Positions 1 through 8,743 of a stretch of DNA of 53,561 nucleotides are shown here, one piece after another. The stretch is taken from NCBI RefSeq assembly GCF_018780585.1, contig NZ_JADMJL010000007.1, positions 1 through 53,561 on the forward strand, given 5' to 3'. Within the stretch, counting starts at the first letter, position 1. The number at the start of each line of letters is the position of its first letter. The notes beneath the pieces were generated by a model, which worked only from the letters and a program-made list of their open reading frames with translations, had not been told where the DNA came from and did no database searches. A program made the position numbers and the translations under genes. The DNA comes from Methyloversatilis discipulorum (GTDB lineage Bacteria > Pseudomonadota > Gammaproteobacteria > Burkholderiales > Rhodocyclaceae).

Positions 1-58
1 TCGAACCAGGGACCTACGGATTAACAGTCCGGCGCTCTACCGACTGAGCTATCGGGGA
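1..58 (-). tRNA. tRNA-Asn (GTT anticodon), 3' end cut by window edge
   Basis: Read on the minus strand from 58, the sequence begins TCCCCGAT, has a typical D-arm (AGCTCAGTCGGTAGAGC) and an anticodon loop CTGTTAA whose central GTT reads Asn codons. The T-loop motif GGTTCGA is reached at the window edge. The 3' half of the T-arm, the acceptor strand and CCA lie outside the window, so this is a partial gene of about 58 of roughly 76 bases. Confidence 0.93.
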
Positions 59-272
59 AGAAAGAGGCCGCAACTATAGACAGCCTTCCGATAATCGTCA
101 AGCGATTGATGGGATATTTTCTTCGGGCTGAATGTGCGGTCACTCGGCACCCGAGTCGATTTATGATCGCGTCACCGCTGCCTGCAAGACTGTCTGGCAG
201 CCACAACCGCATGACTTCATCTCTTCAGCGCCGGTGATCGAGCCGGCGCGGCAAGGCGGCCAGCGCGCATCC

Positions 273-2063
273 ATGAACGAAAATGCTGTTTACGTAAAGA
301 CCGAGGCCGGCGAAGAGGCGGTGAGCAAGCGCACCATCGTCCAGCGCAACCTGCGCTCCATCCTGATCATGATCGATGGGCGCACGCCTGTCGGCAATCT
401 GGCGCAGCAGTTTGGCGATCCGCTCATCGTCGAGGGCCTGGTCGGCGAACTGGAGCACCGCGGACTGGTGCGCCGGATCGACGCGCCCGCGCAGGGCGAG
501 GACGCGGACCGCGCAGAGCTGTCGTCCATGCTGGTTGATATCGAGGATCTGGTCAGCCAGCCGATCACGCCGGTGTCGGACGACATCCGGCGGGCGCATG
601 AAAAGGCGTCCGCGAAGGAATCACCGGTGCTCGACGAGTTCGCGATGGCCTTGCCCGAACTGGCGGCGCCGGCCCCGGCGAATGCCCCGGCCCCGGCTGC
701 AGCGTTGTCTGCGGCCGACGATGTACGGGGTGCCATTCGTCGCGCGATGATGTCCGCCTCGCCGGATGCCGCTGCCGCGGAGCGGAGCGGCGCTGGCCTG
801 CAACGAGTGTTCGACCTGTTCGCCGGACGCGTCGGGGACCGCAAGGGCCCCCCGGGTTCGCTTGGCAAGAAAATCGTCCTTTCCGCGTCGGTGCTGCTGG
901 TGCTGCTGGTCGGTCTTTTCTTCCTTTATCCCTATCAGCGCCATCTGCCGCACTTCGAGTCTCTGGCGACCGAATTGCTGGGGCAGCCGGTGCGCATCGC
1001 TTCGGTTGCGCCCAGTCTGTTCCCCGAGCCGTCCATCGCGCTTGAAGGGGTGACGGTGGGTGGGCCGGGGCAACTCGAAATCGGCGCGGTGAAGTTGCTG
1101 CCGCGGGTGTCCACGCTGCTGTCGGAACGCACGGTTCTGCGCGACGTGCGCATTGAGCGTGCGGCACTGAATCTGTCTTTCCTGCCCGCGCTGTCGCGCC
1201 GCCAGGACATCAACTGGGCTTCGCGCTGGGTCACGGTCGAGCACGTCAGCATGGTCGACGCCAGCATCGTGCTGCTCGACGGTTCGATCGGCGCCCTCGG
1301 CGGCGATCTGGCGCTGGACGAGAACGGCGTGCTGACGCGCCTGTCGCTCGCCTCTGCCGACGGCGGGCTCAAGCTTCAGGGCAACAACGCCGGCGGCGTC
1401 TGGAGCGTGTCGATGACGGCGCTGGGGTGGCAGACCCCGGGCAAGCCTTCGCTGCTGTTCGACGTGCTGGAGGCGCAGGGCACGCTGAACAGTCGTCGTC
1501 TGCAGTTCGACAAGCTGGATGTGAAACTCTACGACGGTTATGCGACCGGCAGCGTCGCGCTGGACTTTGCGGATGTCGCAAGGTTCGAAGGGCAGTTGCA
1601 GACCTCCCGTCTCAGCCTTGGCGGCCTGCTGAAGGTGTTTGCACCGACGCTGTTGCTGACCGGCGATCTGTCCTTGTCCCTGTCGCTGACCGGCGAGGGC
1701 AGGAACTACGAGGAACTGCAGAAGAACCTCCGGGGCACCGGCACGATGGGCGTGCAGCGCGGGCAGATCGAGCGCGTCGATCTTGTGCAGGCGGTGCGCA
1801 TTCCCCGACCGGGTGGTGTGCGCGGCGGCAGCACGCGCTTCGATCGGCTGGAGGCCAATGCGGTGGTCGACGCCAGCGGCGTGAGCCTGAGCCAGGTGGT
1901 GATGGAATCGGGCCTGGTCGGCGCCAACGGCACGCTGCGTCTGGCTGACGACACCTTGCGCGGGCGTCTCGACGTGACGCTGCAGGGCTCGGCAACGACG
2001 GTGCGCGCGCCGGTGAGCATCGAGGGGCCGTACGCGGATCCGGTGGTGAAGCTGCTGCGCTGA
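273..2063 (+). CDS. AsmA-like single-pass membrane protein with a cytosolic N-terminal domain
   Basis: The protein has 596 residues from the ATG at 273; an in-frame ATG at 132 exists, but the added stretch looks non-coding. Residues 1-70 form a compact predicted helical or winged-helix-like region. An Ala/Pro-rich linker follows to about residue 195. One strong membrane helix lies at 200-220 after a basic patch (GKK), leaving about 375 residues outside. That part has the alternating beta repeats and the closing pattern (GPYADPVVKLL) usual in AsmA/TamB-like C-terminal regions, which are linked to envelope lipid transport. The AsmA call rests on this overall pattern rather than on a decisive motif. 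The N-terminal domain is not part of canonical AsmA. The gene sits 89 bp upstream of the rhamnose operon and may be transcribed separately. Confidence 0.6.
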   Translation: MNENAVYVKTEAGEEAVSKRTIVQRNLRSILIMIDGRTPVGNLAQQFGDPLIVEGLVGELEHRGLVRRIDAPAQGEDADRAELSSMLVDIEDLVSQPITPVSDDIRRAHEKASAKESPVLDEFAMALPELAAPAPANAPAPAAALSAADDVRGAIRRAMMSASPDAAAAERSGAGLQRVFDLFAGRVGDRKGPPGSLGKKIVLSASVLLVLLVGLFFLYPYQRHLPHFESLATELLGQPVRIASVAPSLFPEPSIALEGVTVGGPGQLEIGAVKLLPRVSTLLSERTVLRDVRIERAALNLSFLPALSRRQDINWASRWVTVEHVSMVDASIVLLDGSIGALGGDLALDENGVLTRLSLASADGGLKLQGNNAGGVWSVSMTALGWQTPGKPSLLFDVLEAQGTLNSRRLQFDKLDVKLYDGYATGSVALDFADVARFEGQLQTSRLSLGGLLKVFAPTLLLTGDLSLSLSLTGEGRNYEELQKNLRGTGTMGVQRGQIERVDLVQAVRIPRPGGVRGGSTRFDRLEANAVVDASGVSLSQVVMESGLVGANGTLRLADDTLRGRLDVTLQGSATTVRAPVSIEGPYADPVVKLLR

Positions 2064-2152
2064 GCAGGTCGAGGCATCGCGCAGCTTTCACCGCGTGCTG
2101 TCATGCCAGGCGGTAAAGTGATGGCTCTAACAATCGCACAGGCGTTTGCATC

Positions 2153-3220
2153 ATGACCATCCTGGTAACCGGCGGTGCCGGCTTCATCGGCAGCAACTTC
2201 GTTCTCGACTGGCTGGCCGGCAGCGATGAGCCGGTCGTCAATCTCGATGCGCTGACCTACGCGGGCAACCGCGCCAATCTGACGTCGCTCGATGGCGATG
2301 CACGTCACGTCTTCGTGCACGGCGACATCTGCGACCGCGAACTGATCGACCGGCTGCTCGCGCAGCATCATCCGCGCGCCATCGTGCATTTCGCCGCCGA
2401 ATCGCATGTCGATCGCTCGATCCACGGCCCGGGCGAATTCATGCGCACCAACGTCACCGGCACCTTCACGCTGCTGGAAGCCGCCCGTGGCTACTGGGGT
2501 GCACTCGAAGGCGACGACAAGGCCGCCTTCCGCTTCCACCACGTGAGCACCGACGAGGTCTATGGTTCGCTCAAGCCCACCGACCCGCCTTTCGCCGAAA
2601 CCAATGCCTACGAACCGAACAGCCCGTATTCGGCGAGCAAGGCGGCGAGCGACCATCTGGTGCGCGCCTGGCACCACACCTATGGCTTGCCGGTGGTGAC
2701 CACCAACTGCTCGAACAATTACGGCCCCTATCATTTTCCCGAGAAGCTGATCCCGCTCATCATCGTCAATGCGCTGGCCGGCAAGCCGCTGCCTGTTTAT
2801 GGCGACGGGCAGCAGGTGCGCGACTGGCTGTACGTAAAGGACCACTGCGCGGCCATCCGCGAAGTGCTGGCGCGCGGCCGTCTGGGCGAGACCTACAACA
2901 TCGGTGGCTGGAACGAGAAGCCGAACATCGACATCGTGCGCACGGTGTGCGCGCTGCTCGACGAAATGAGGCCGGACGCTTCCGGCCCCTACGAACGGCT
3001 GATCACCTATGTGAAGGACCGCCCCGGCCACGACCGGCGCTACGCGATCGACGCCCGCAAGATCGAGCGTGAACTGGGGTGGCGGCCGGCGGAAACCTTC
3101 GACACCGGCATCCGCAAGACGGTGCGCTGGTATCTGGACAACCAGACCTGGGTGCAGGACGTGCTCAGCGGCGGTTATCGCGACTGGGTGAGCAAGCAAT
3201 ACGGCGGAGCGTCGGCATGA
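2153..3220 (+). CDS. rfbB: dTDP-glucose 4,6-dehydratase RfbB (RmlB)
   Basis: This 355-residue extended-SDR enzyme converts dTDP-D-glucose to dTDP-4-keto-6-deoxyglucose, the second step of dTDP-L-rhamnose synthesis. The NAD-binding glycine motif GGAGFIG is at residues 7-13, the STDEVYG signature at 132-138 and the catalytic YSASK (Y159, K163) follows. Length is normal for the family. It is the first gene of a tightly coupled rfbBDAC operon; its stop overlaps the start of rfbD by four bases (ATGA). Confidence 0.97.
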   Translation: MTILVTGGAGFIGSNFVLDWLAGSDEPVVNLDALTYAGNRANLTSLDGDARHVFVHGDICDRELIDRLLAQHHPRAIVHFAAESHVDRSIHGPGEFMRTNVTGTFTLLEAARGYWGALEGDDKAAFRFHHVSTDEVYGSLKPTDPPFAETNAYEPNSPYSASKAASDHLVRAWHHTYGLPVVTTNCSNNYGPYHFPEKLIPLIIVNALAGKPLPVYGDGQQVRDWLYVKDHCAAIREVLARGRLGETYNIGGWNEKPNIDIVRTVCALLDEMRPDASGPYERLITYVKDRPGHDRRYAIDARKIERELGWRPAETFDTGIRKTVRWYLDNQTWVQDVLSGGYRDWVSKQYGGASA

Positions 3221-4110
3221 AAGTCCTGCTGTTCGGCAAGGGTGGACAGGTTGGCTGGGAACTGCAGCGCGCGCTTGCTCCACTGGGTGAGCTGATTGCG
3301 CTGGACTTCGACAGCACCGGACAACTGTCCGGCGACTTCAGTCAGCCCGAGGCCGTGGCCGCGACCGTCCGCGTTGTGGCGCCGGACTTGATCGTCAATG
3401 CCGCAGCGCACACGGCGGTCGACAAGGCCGAGAGCGAGGCCGATCTGGCGCGCCTGATCAACGCGACCACGCCCGGGCGTATCGCACAGGAAGCGAAGGC
3501 ACTCGGCGCCCACCTTGTTCACTATTCGACGGATTACGTGTTCGACGGCAGCGGTGACGCCCTGCGCGACGAGACGGCGGCGACCGGGCCGCTCAGCGTC
3601 TACGGCCGCACCAAGCTGGAGGGCGAGCAGCTGATCGCCGCGTCCGGCGCCACTCACCTCATCCTCCGCACCAGCTGGGTCTATGCTGCACGCGGCGGCA
3701 ACTTCGCGAAGACCATGCTGAAACTGGCGAAGGAGCGCGAACGGCTCACCGTCATCGCCGACCAGATCGGCGCGCCGACCGGCGCCGAACTGCTGGCCGA
3801 CGTCAGCGCACACGCTGCGCGCATGCTGCGCGCCCGGCCCGAACTGAGCGGGCTCTACAACTGCGTGGCCGCTGGCGAAACGTCCTGGCATGGTTACGCC
3901 ACCCATGTGATCGAACGCGCGCGCGCGGCCGGTCACGCGATCAAGGTTGCACCGGACGCCATCCTGCCCATCCCGACCACCGATTACCCCACACCGGCCA
4001 CGCGTCCGCTCAATTCGCGGCTCGATACCCGCCGGCTGCGTGACACCTTCGACCTCGTGCTGCCGCCCTGGCAGCAGGGCGTGGACCGCATGCTGGCCGA
4101 AATCCTCTGA
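3217..4110 (+). CDS. rfbD: dTDP-4-dehydrorhamnose reductase RfbD (RmlD)
   Basis: A 297-residue reductive SDR that makes dTDP-L-rhamnose, the last step of the pathway. Evidence is GKGGQVG at residues 7-13, STDYVFDG at 104-111 and the YxxxK pair Y129/K133 (VYGRTK). The ATG at 3217 overlaps the rfbB stop, which fixes the start and indicates translational coupling. The C-terminal part carries the [11 protein letters not shown]-like substrate-binding stretch usual for RmlD. Confidence 0.96.
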   Translation: MKVLLFGKGGQVGWELQRALAPLGELIALDFDSTGQLSGDFSQPEAVAATVRVVAPDLIVNAAAHTAVDKAESEADLARLINATTPGRIAQEAKALGAHLVHYSTDYVFDGSGDALRDETAATGPLSVYGRTKLEGEQLIAASGATHLILRTSWVYAARGGNFAKTMLKLAKERERLTVIADQIGAPTGAELLADVSAHAARMLRARPELSGLYNCVAAGETSWHGYATHVIERARAAGHAIKVAPDAILPIPTTDYPTPATRPLNSRLDTRRLRDTFDLVLPPWQQGVDRMLAEIL

Positions 4111-4130
4111 ACAGAATCAGGAGCACCCTC

Positions 4131-5012
4131 ATGACACGCAAAGGCATCGTACTGGCCGGTGGATCCGGCACGCGCCTGCACCCGGTGACGATCGCGGTAT
4201 CGAAGCAGCTGATGCCGGTCTACGACAAGCCGATGATCTACTACCCGCTGTCGACGCTGATGCTGGCGGGCATACGCGACGTACTGGTGATTTCGACGCC
4301 GCAGGACACGCCGCGCTTCCAGTCCTTGCTCGGCGACGGTTCGGCCTGGGGCATGCGGATCGAGTACGCGGTGCAGCCCAGCCCGGACGGCCTGGCGCAG
4401 GCCTTCATCATCGGCGAGGACTTCATCGGCGGCGGTCCCTCGGCGCTGGTGCTCGGCGACAACCTTTTCTACGGCCACGAATTCGCGCATGACCTGAAGT
4501 CGGCCAGCGCACGCGAGGCAGGGGCTACGGTGTTCGCCTACGGCGTGACCGACCCGGAGCGCTATGGCGTGGTCGAGTTCGACGCCAACGGACGCGCGAT
4601 CAGTCTGGAAGAGAAGCCGGCCAAGCCGCGCAGCCGCTACGCGGTGACCGGGCTTTATTTCTACGACGGGCAGGCGAGCACGATCGCCAAGGCACTGAAG
4701 CCGTCTCCGCGCGGTGAACTCGAGATCACCGACCTGAACCGCGTGTATCTGGAACGCGGCGCGCTGGAAGTGCAGGTGATGGGCCGCGGTCACGCCTGGC
4801 TGGACACCGGCACGCACGACTCGCTGATCGAGGCGGCGCAGTTCATCCAGACACTGGAGAAGCGCCAGGGTCTGAAGATTTCCTGCCCGGAAGAAATCGC
4901 CTGGCGGCAGGGCTGGATCGATTCCGACCAACTGAAGAAGATCGCCTCCCCGCTGGCCAAGAGCGGTTACGGCCAGTATCTGCTGCGCATCATCGACGAA
5001 CAGGTGTTCTGA
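4131..5012 (+). CDS. rfbA: Glucose-1-phosphate thymidylyltransferase RfbA (RmlA)
   Basis: This 293-residue nucleotidyltransferase forms dTDP-glucose from dTTP and glucose 1-phosphate, the committed and normally feedback-inhibited first step. The [11 protein letters not shown] nucleotide-binding signature is at residues 10-20, followed by [17 protein letters not shown]-type residues and the conserved EEKPAKP and [10 protein letters not shown] motifs. Length matches the family. A ribosome-binding site (CAGGAGCAC) precedes the ATG. The stop overlaps the rfbC start by one base (TGATG). Confidence 0.97.
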   Translation: MTRKGIVLAGGSGTRLHPVTIAVSKQLMPVYDKPMIYYPLSTLMLAGIRDVLVISTPQDTPRFQSLLGDGSAWGMRIEYAVQPSPDGLAQAFIIGEDFIGGGPSALVLGDNLFYGHEFAHDLKSASAREAGATVFAYGVTDPERYGVVEFDANGRAISLEEKPAKPRSRYAVTGLYFYDGQASTIAKALKPSPRGELEITDLNRVYLERGALEVQVMGRGHAWLDTGTHDSLIEAAQFIQTLEKRQGLKISCPEEIAWRQGWIDSDQLKKIASPLAKSGYGQYLLRIIDEQVF

Positions 5013-5563
5013 TGAAGGTGATCGAAACAGGTATCCCCGGGCTGCTCGTGCTTGAACCGAAGGTGTTCGGTGACGCCCGTGGCTTCTTCATGGAAAGCTT
5101 CAACGCGCGCACCTTTGCCGAGGTGACCGGGCTGAAGCTGGACTTCGTGCAGGACAACCACTCGCGCAGCGGACGCGGCGTGCTGCGCGGACTGCACTAC
5201 CAGGTGCAGCGGCCGCAGGGCAAGCTGGTGCGCGTGTCGCAGGGGCGGGTGTTCGACGTCGCGGTCGACCTGCGCCGGTCGTCGCCCACCTTCGGCCGCT
5301 GGCACGGCGTTGAACTGAGCGGCGAGAACCACCGCCAGTTCTGGGTGCCGGCCGGCTTCGCGCACGGCTTCTACGTGCTGAGCGAGTCAGCGGACTTCCT
5401 GTACAAGACGACCGACTACTACGCGCCGGAGCACGAGCGCAGCCTCGCCTGGAACGACCCGACGGTGGGTGTCCAGTGGCCGCTGGACGGCGAGCCGCTG
5501 CTGTCGGCCAAGGATCTGGCGGGCAAGCCGCTGGGTGAGTGCGAAGTGTTCGAGGGGCTTTGA
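5012..5563 (+). CDS. rfbC: dTDP-4-dehydrorhamnose 3,5-epimerase RfbC (RmlC)
   Basis: A 183-residue cupin epimerase acting between RfbB and RfbD. Visible family features include GFFMESFN near residue 26, the QDNHSRS stretch, LRGLHYQ (with the catalytic His) and the PAGFAHGF motif. It overlaps rfbA by one base and closes the operon. Order rfbB-D-A-C with overlaps gives a complete dTDP-rhamnose set for O-antigen or exopolysaccharide. No glycosyltransferase lies within the window. Confidence 0.97.
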   Translation: MKVIETGIPGLLVLEPKVFGDARGFFMESFNARTFAEVTGLKLDFVQDNHSRSGRGVLRGLHYQVQRPQGKLVRVSQGRVFDVAVDLRRSSPTFGRWHGVELSGENHRQFWVPAGFAHGFYVLSESADFLYKTTDYYAPEHERSLAWNDPTVGVQWPLDGEPLLSAKDLAGKPLGECEVFEGL

Positions 5564-5580
5564 GGCGGAAGCGCCTTTCC

Positions 5581-5800
5581 TGCGGGAGCTGCCTTGGCTG
5601 TGAGCGAGTCGGCCTCTGAAATCCTCAGGCTTCGATCAAGGCTGCTGTCGGGGTCAGAAGGTCCCCCACAGAAACCTGGCCCAGGCTCGGATCGCGGGTC
5701 GGGCGCAACCCCTGTGGGAGCGGCCTTGGCCGCGACAGGGCTGCGGCATTCCGCAGGCTTCGATCCAGGCTGCTGTCGGGGTCGGAAGACCTCTCCCACA
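5581..5800. repeat. Cluster of four REP-like palindromes in alternating orientation
   Basis: Copies are at about 5581-5608 (plus), 5646-5670 (minus), 5712-5739 (plus) and 5772-5800 (minus). They follow a consensus close to TGTGGGAG-CGGCCTTGGCCGCGA, in which the inner part is a perfect stem (GCGGCC/GGCCGC in the third copy). Copies 1+2 and 3+4 form two units of about 120 bp; both units share a GCTTCGATC-AGGCTGCTGTCGGGGTC stretch between the inverted copies. The cluster lies between two converging genes and may fold into RNA hairpins there. A related set closes the window at 53382-53475. Confidence 0.75.
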
Positions 5801-5838
5801 AAAGTCCGCTCGTCCGCCGTCGCACGCACCTCCGAGTG

Positions 5839-6741
5839 TCAGGATGCGCCGCTGTCCTCAGCCGCCGCAGCCGCCCTCGCCGCTTTCTCCTCGGCCAGCA
5901 TCTGCGCGCGGGTTTCCGGCGTTTCAAGGCTGACACGGCCGATCAGACCGTCGCGGTAATCCTGCAGCAGCGTGAACGCGGCTTTTTCCAGATCGGGTGC
6001 GCCGCCCTTGATACGGTAGCCGCGTCGCGCGGCGATGTGTTCGATCACCGCAACGCCGTCCATATCCGGCGTGCAGCCGTAACGGGCGGTGAGCATCTGC
6101 GGGTAACGCGCCTGCAGCAGATTGCCGAGAAAGGTGGCGACCTCTTCGTCGATGATGGCGTTGCGGCCGATGGCATGGCTGGCGGCCAGCATCAGACCAT
6201 CGCTCTCGTGCTCGATCTTCGGCCACATCAGGCCCGGCGTGTCGTACAGCGTGAGCCGCGGGTTCAGATGGATGCGCTGGATGCTCTTGGTGATCGCCGG
6301 CTCGTCACCGGTAGCGGCCACCTTCTTCTTCACCAGCGCATTCATCAGCGTCGATTTGCCGACGTTCGGTATGCCCATGATGATGACGCGCAGCGGCTTC
6401 AGATTGTCGTCGCGGTGTGGCGCGAGCGATTGCGCCAGCGACTGGATGCGTCCGGCGTCGCCCGGCTTGCGCGCCGACATGGCGACCGCCTTGGTGTTCG
6501 GCTGGCTGTTGAAGAACTTGAGCCAGGCCGCGGTCACGTCGGGATCGGCCAGATCCGCCTTGTTCAGCAGCTTCAGGCAGGGTCGGTTCCGGTGCGTGCG
6601 GATGGCGTGGATCAGCGGATTGCTGCTCGCCTCCGGCAGGCGCGCGTCGAGCACCTCGACCACGACGTCGATCGATTTCATCGCGTCGGTCGCGTGCTTG
6701 CGCGCGGCGGTCATGTGACCGGGGAACCACTGGATGGACAT
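5839..6741 (-). CDS. ylqF: YlqF/RbgA-family ribosome-biogenesis GTPase
   Basis: A 300-residue circularly permuted GTPase. It starts with the family's MSIQWFPGHM motif, which fixes the start at 6741. G4 (NKAD, residues 60-63) precedes G1 (GIPNVGKST, 123-131) and G3 (DTPG, 167-170), the permuted order typical of YlqF/YawG proteins. By family knowledge it acts in assembly of the large ribosomal subunit in the cytoplasm. The C-terminal 30 residues are Ala/Glu-rich. It converges on the rfb operon across the REP cluster. Confidence 0.92.
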   Translation of the reverse strand: MSIQWFPGHMTAARKHATDAMKSIDVVVEVLDARLPEASSNPLIHAIRTHRNRPCLKLLNKADLADPDVTAAWLKFFNSQPNTKAVAMSARKPGDAGRIQSLAQSLAPHRDDNLKPLRVIIMGIPNVGKSTLMNALVKKKVAATGDEPAITKSIQRIHLNPRLTLYDTPGLMWPKIEHESDGLMLAASHAIGRNAIIDEEVATFLGNLLQARYPQMLTARYGCTPDMDGVAVIEHIAARRGYRIKGGAPDLEKAAFTLLQDYRDGLIGRVSLETPETRAQMLAEEKAARAAAAAEDSGAS

Positions 6742-6856
6742 GTGAGGCGGGCGGGGCGGCGGGAAAGGTCGCCATTCTACCGGTCGACGCGTTGCCTCGC
6801 CCTGAAACACCGGAACGCCTGATGTGGTCGAAGCGGACACTTCACAGGAGACCGCC

Positions 6857-7300
6857 ATGCTCGTCCGCCTCATCTACGCCAGCAAGGTCCGCGACGGCCT
6901 CGCACCTGGCGACATCGACCACATCCTCGCCCGCTCGCAGGCGAACAACGCGCGCGTCGGCGTCACCGGGGCGCTGTGCTACACCGGCGGCGTGTTCCTG
7001 CAGTGTCTGGAAGGCGGGCGGCGGGAGGTGAACGAGGTCTACCACCGCATCGTCGGCGACCCGCGTCATCGCGATCCGGCCATTCTCGGCTTCACCGAGG
7101 TCACGGCGCGCGACTTCGCCGACTGGGCCATGGGATATGTCGGCTACACGGCCGATAACCGCGCGCTGTTCCTGAAGTACTGCCCGCGCCCCGAATTCGA
7201 CCCGTACGCGATGAGTACGGCCTCGGTCGAGGCGCTGCTGCACGAACTGCTCGGCGTGGCGCGCTGGAAGACGGCGCGCGCAGAACGCCCGAGTGCGTGA
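6857..7300 (+). CDS. BLUF-domain blue-light photoreceptor (stand-alone)
   Basis: 147 residues, essentially one BLUF domain that binds FAD and senses blue light. The residues of the flavin hydrogen-bond network are in place: Y7 (LIYAS), N31 (ANNARVGVTGAL) and Q49 (FLQCLEGG), with W89 and M91 in the RDFADWAMG strand. A CAGGAG ribosome-binding site seven bases before the ATG at 6857 fixes the start. There is no fused output domain, as in the short BLUF class that signals by protein contact. The intergenic gap to the divergent GTPase gene (6742-6856) must hold promoters for both. Confidence 0.93.
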   Translation: MLVRLIYASKVRDGLAPGDIDHILARSQANNARVGVTGALCYTGGVFLQCLEGGRREVNEVYHRIVGDPRHRDPAILGFTEVTARDFADWAMGYVGYTADNRALFLKYCPRPEFDPYAMSTASVEALLHELLGVARWKTARAERPSA

Positions 7301-7367
7301 GGCCCACCCCCTGCCGACGGAAGCGCTACAACGCCTGCGGCGACCGATCCCGTCCGGCGTTGGCCCG

Positions 7368-8444
7368 TCAGCGGATCCGGCGGCGACACATCCGCCCGAC
7401 CACCGCAAGGCCGGCCATCATCGACAGCCAGGTCGACGGTTCGGGCACAGGTGCCGCCATCAGGTTGGCGGCGGCCATCTGCGCGCCGATGTAGCGGCCG
7501 ACTTCGCCGGCACCTACCGGGTCCTCTTCGTCGAAGGGCTGAGCCTCATGGTCCTCCGGATTGTAGGCACCCAGATACTCGTAGAACTCGTAGCGCCGGA
7601 TGACCGACTTCCGGTTGTCGACATCGGCGGCCAGGGGTTTTTCGAGCAGCAGTTCGTCACCCTCGCCGTTGTCCTTGTCTGCCGGCTTGGCCTGGAACAG
7701 CACCCACTCGATTTCGGTTTCCGACTGTTCGCGCGGCACGACCGCGTTCTCGCTCAGCAGTTCTTCAAGTTCGACCTCGCGCTCGATCTCGGTCGTGTAG
7801 ACCTTGACCCACTGCGCCACCCCGTATTGCTCGCGGTCTTCCGCAGGTTCCGGGGCAATCACCGCCTGGACGATCGGCGGAGCTGGCGGCAGGCCGGGGT
7901 CGGCGGGTGCGGGATCGACGACCTGCCACGCCGGCGCGGCGATCAGGACGTTGCTGCCGACCGCGCTGATCTGACCGGTGGCCGCGTCGCCCTTGAGCCA
8001 GCGGTACTGGGTACTGGTCGCATTCTTGTTCAGACCGAGACCGAAGTGTTCGCAGCCGCTCCCCGCATAGCCGGCACCGCCACCGGACCAGCAACTGTGA
8101 CCGTCGGTCGGCGAGAAACTGCCCGGCACCGGCGTTGCGGCCAGGAACACGCCGCGGGCACTGTCATAGGCGCTGAGGTAGCGAACGAAGATGCCATCGG
8201 CGAAGCTGTCGATGCGCGGACTACCGTAGCGGTTGTAATCGCCGCCGAAGGTGTAGCTGACGTCTGCCGCCGACACGCCATGCAACTCGATCTCGAAGCC
8301 GTGCGTTTCAGAACCGGTGTCGTTATAGACGTCGAAATTGCTCAGGCTGCCATACAAGGTCGGGCTGGCCAGTGTGGCGCTGGTGCCTCCGGCCAGCAGC
8401 GCGGCGACGATCCAGCGCGCGGTGTTCGATGATTTTCTGTGCAT
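7368..8444 (-). CDS. PEP-CTERM sorting-domain protein, acidic, function unknown
   Basis: 358 residues. The start at 8444 is supported by a GAGGAG ribosome-binding site and yields a signal peptide (RKSSNTARWIVAALLAGG, cleavage near ALA-SP). The C-terminus carries VPEPSTW, a hydrophobic helix and a basic tail (RMCRRRIR), the PEP-CTERM signal recognised by exosortase/archaeosortase-type systems for surface export. The middle region is rich in Asp/Glu, with many charged residues between about 220 and 320. No enzymatic motif is recognised. No exosortase gene is in the window, so sorting must rely on one elsewhere. Confidence 0.85.
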   Translation of the reverse strand: MHRKSSNTARWIVAALLAGGTSATLASPTLYGSLSNFDVYNDTGSETHGFEIELHGVSAADVSYTFGGDYNRYGSPRIDSFADGIFVRYLSAYDSARGVFLAATPVPGSFSPTDGHSCWSGGGAGYAGSGCEHFGLGLNKNATSTQYRWLKGDAATGQISAVGSNVLIAAPAWQVVDPAPADPGLPPAPPIVQAVIAPEPAEDREQYGVAQWVKVYTTEIEREVELEELLSENAVVPREQSETEIEWVLFQAKPADKDNGEGDELLLEKPLAADVDNRKSVIRRYEFYEYLGAYNPEDHEAQPFDEEDPVGAGEVGRYIGAQMAAANLMAAPVPEPSTWLSMMAGLAVVGRMCRRRIR

Positions 8445-8743
8445 GGCGCTCTCCTCGTGCCGAAGTGTGGGGGCAGCGCTTTCCGCGGATGGCTCCTCTC
8501 CCGGGAATACGCTGCGCCTGCCGCGGAACGAGTCAGCAACGAGCGACGCGCACTGTCCGACCGAACAATGCGTGTCGTCGTCCCGTGACGCGACCACGAT
8601 CTGCCGCCATCGTCCTGCACGGACAATAACCATGCATTAAGTAGGGGTTAACGCTCGGCCGGACCCCATTCGGCCGGCCGAGGCCGGGGCTCGCCGGATC
8701 GTCAGGCCTTCGGGTCGGCAGCCGGCGCCGTGCGCCCGGACGC
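8445..8743. other. Gene-free stretch upstream of the PEP-CTERM gene
   Basis: The 299 bases between the minus-strand PEP-CTERM gene and the end of the minus-strand gamma-glutamyltransferase gene contain no convincing reading frame. The half near 8445-8640 is where the promoter of the PEP-CTERM gene must lie. The half near 8660-8690 has a GC-rich palindrome (CGGCCGGCCG) that could be a hairpin after the transferase gene, but it lacks a T-run, so I do not call it a terminator. Confidence 0.5.
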
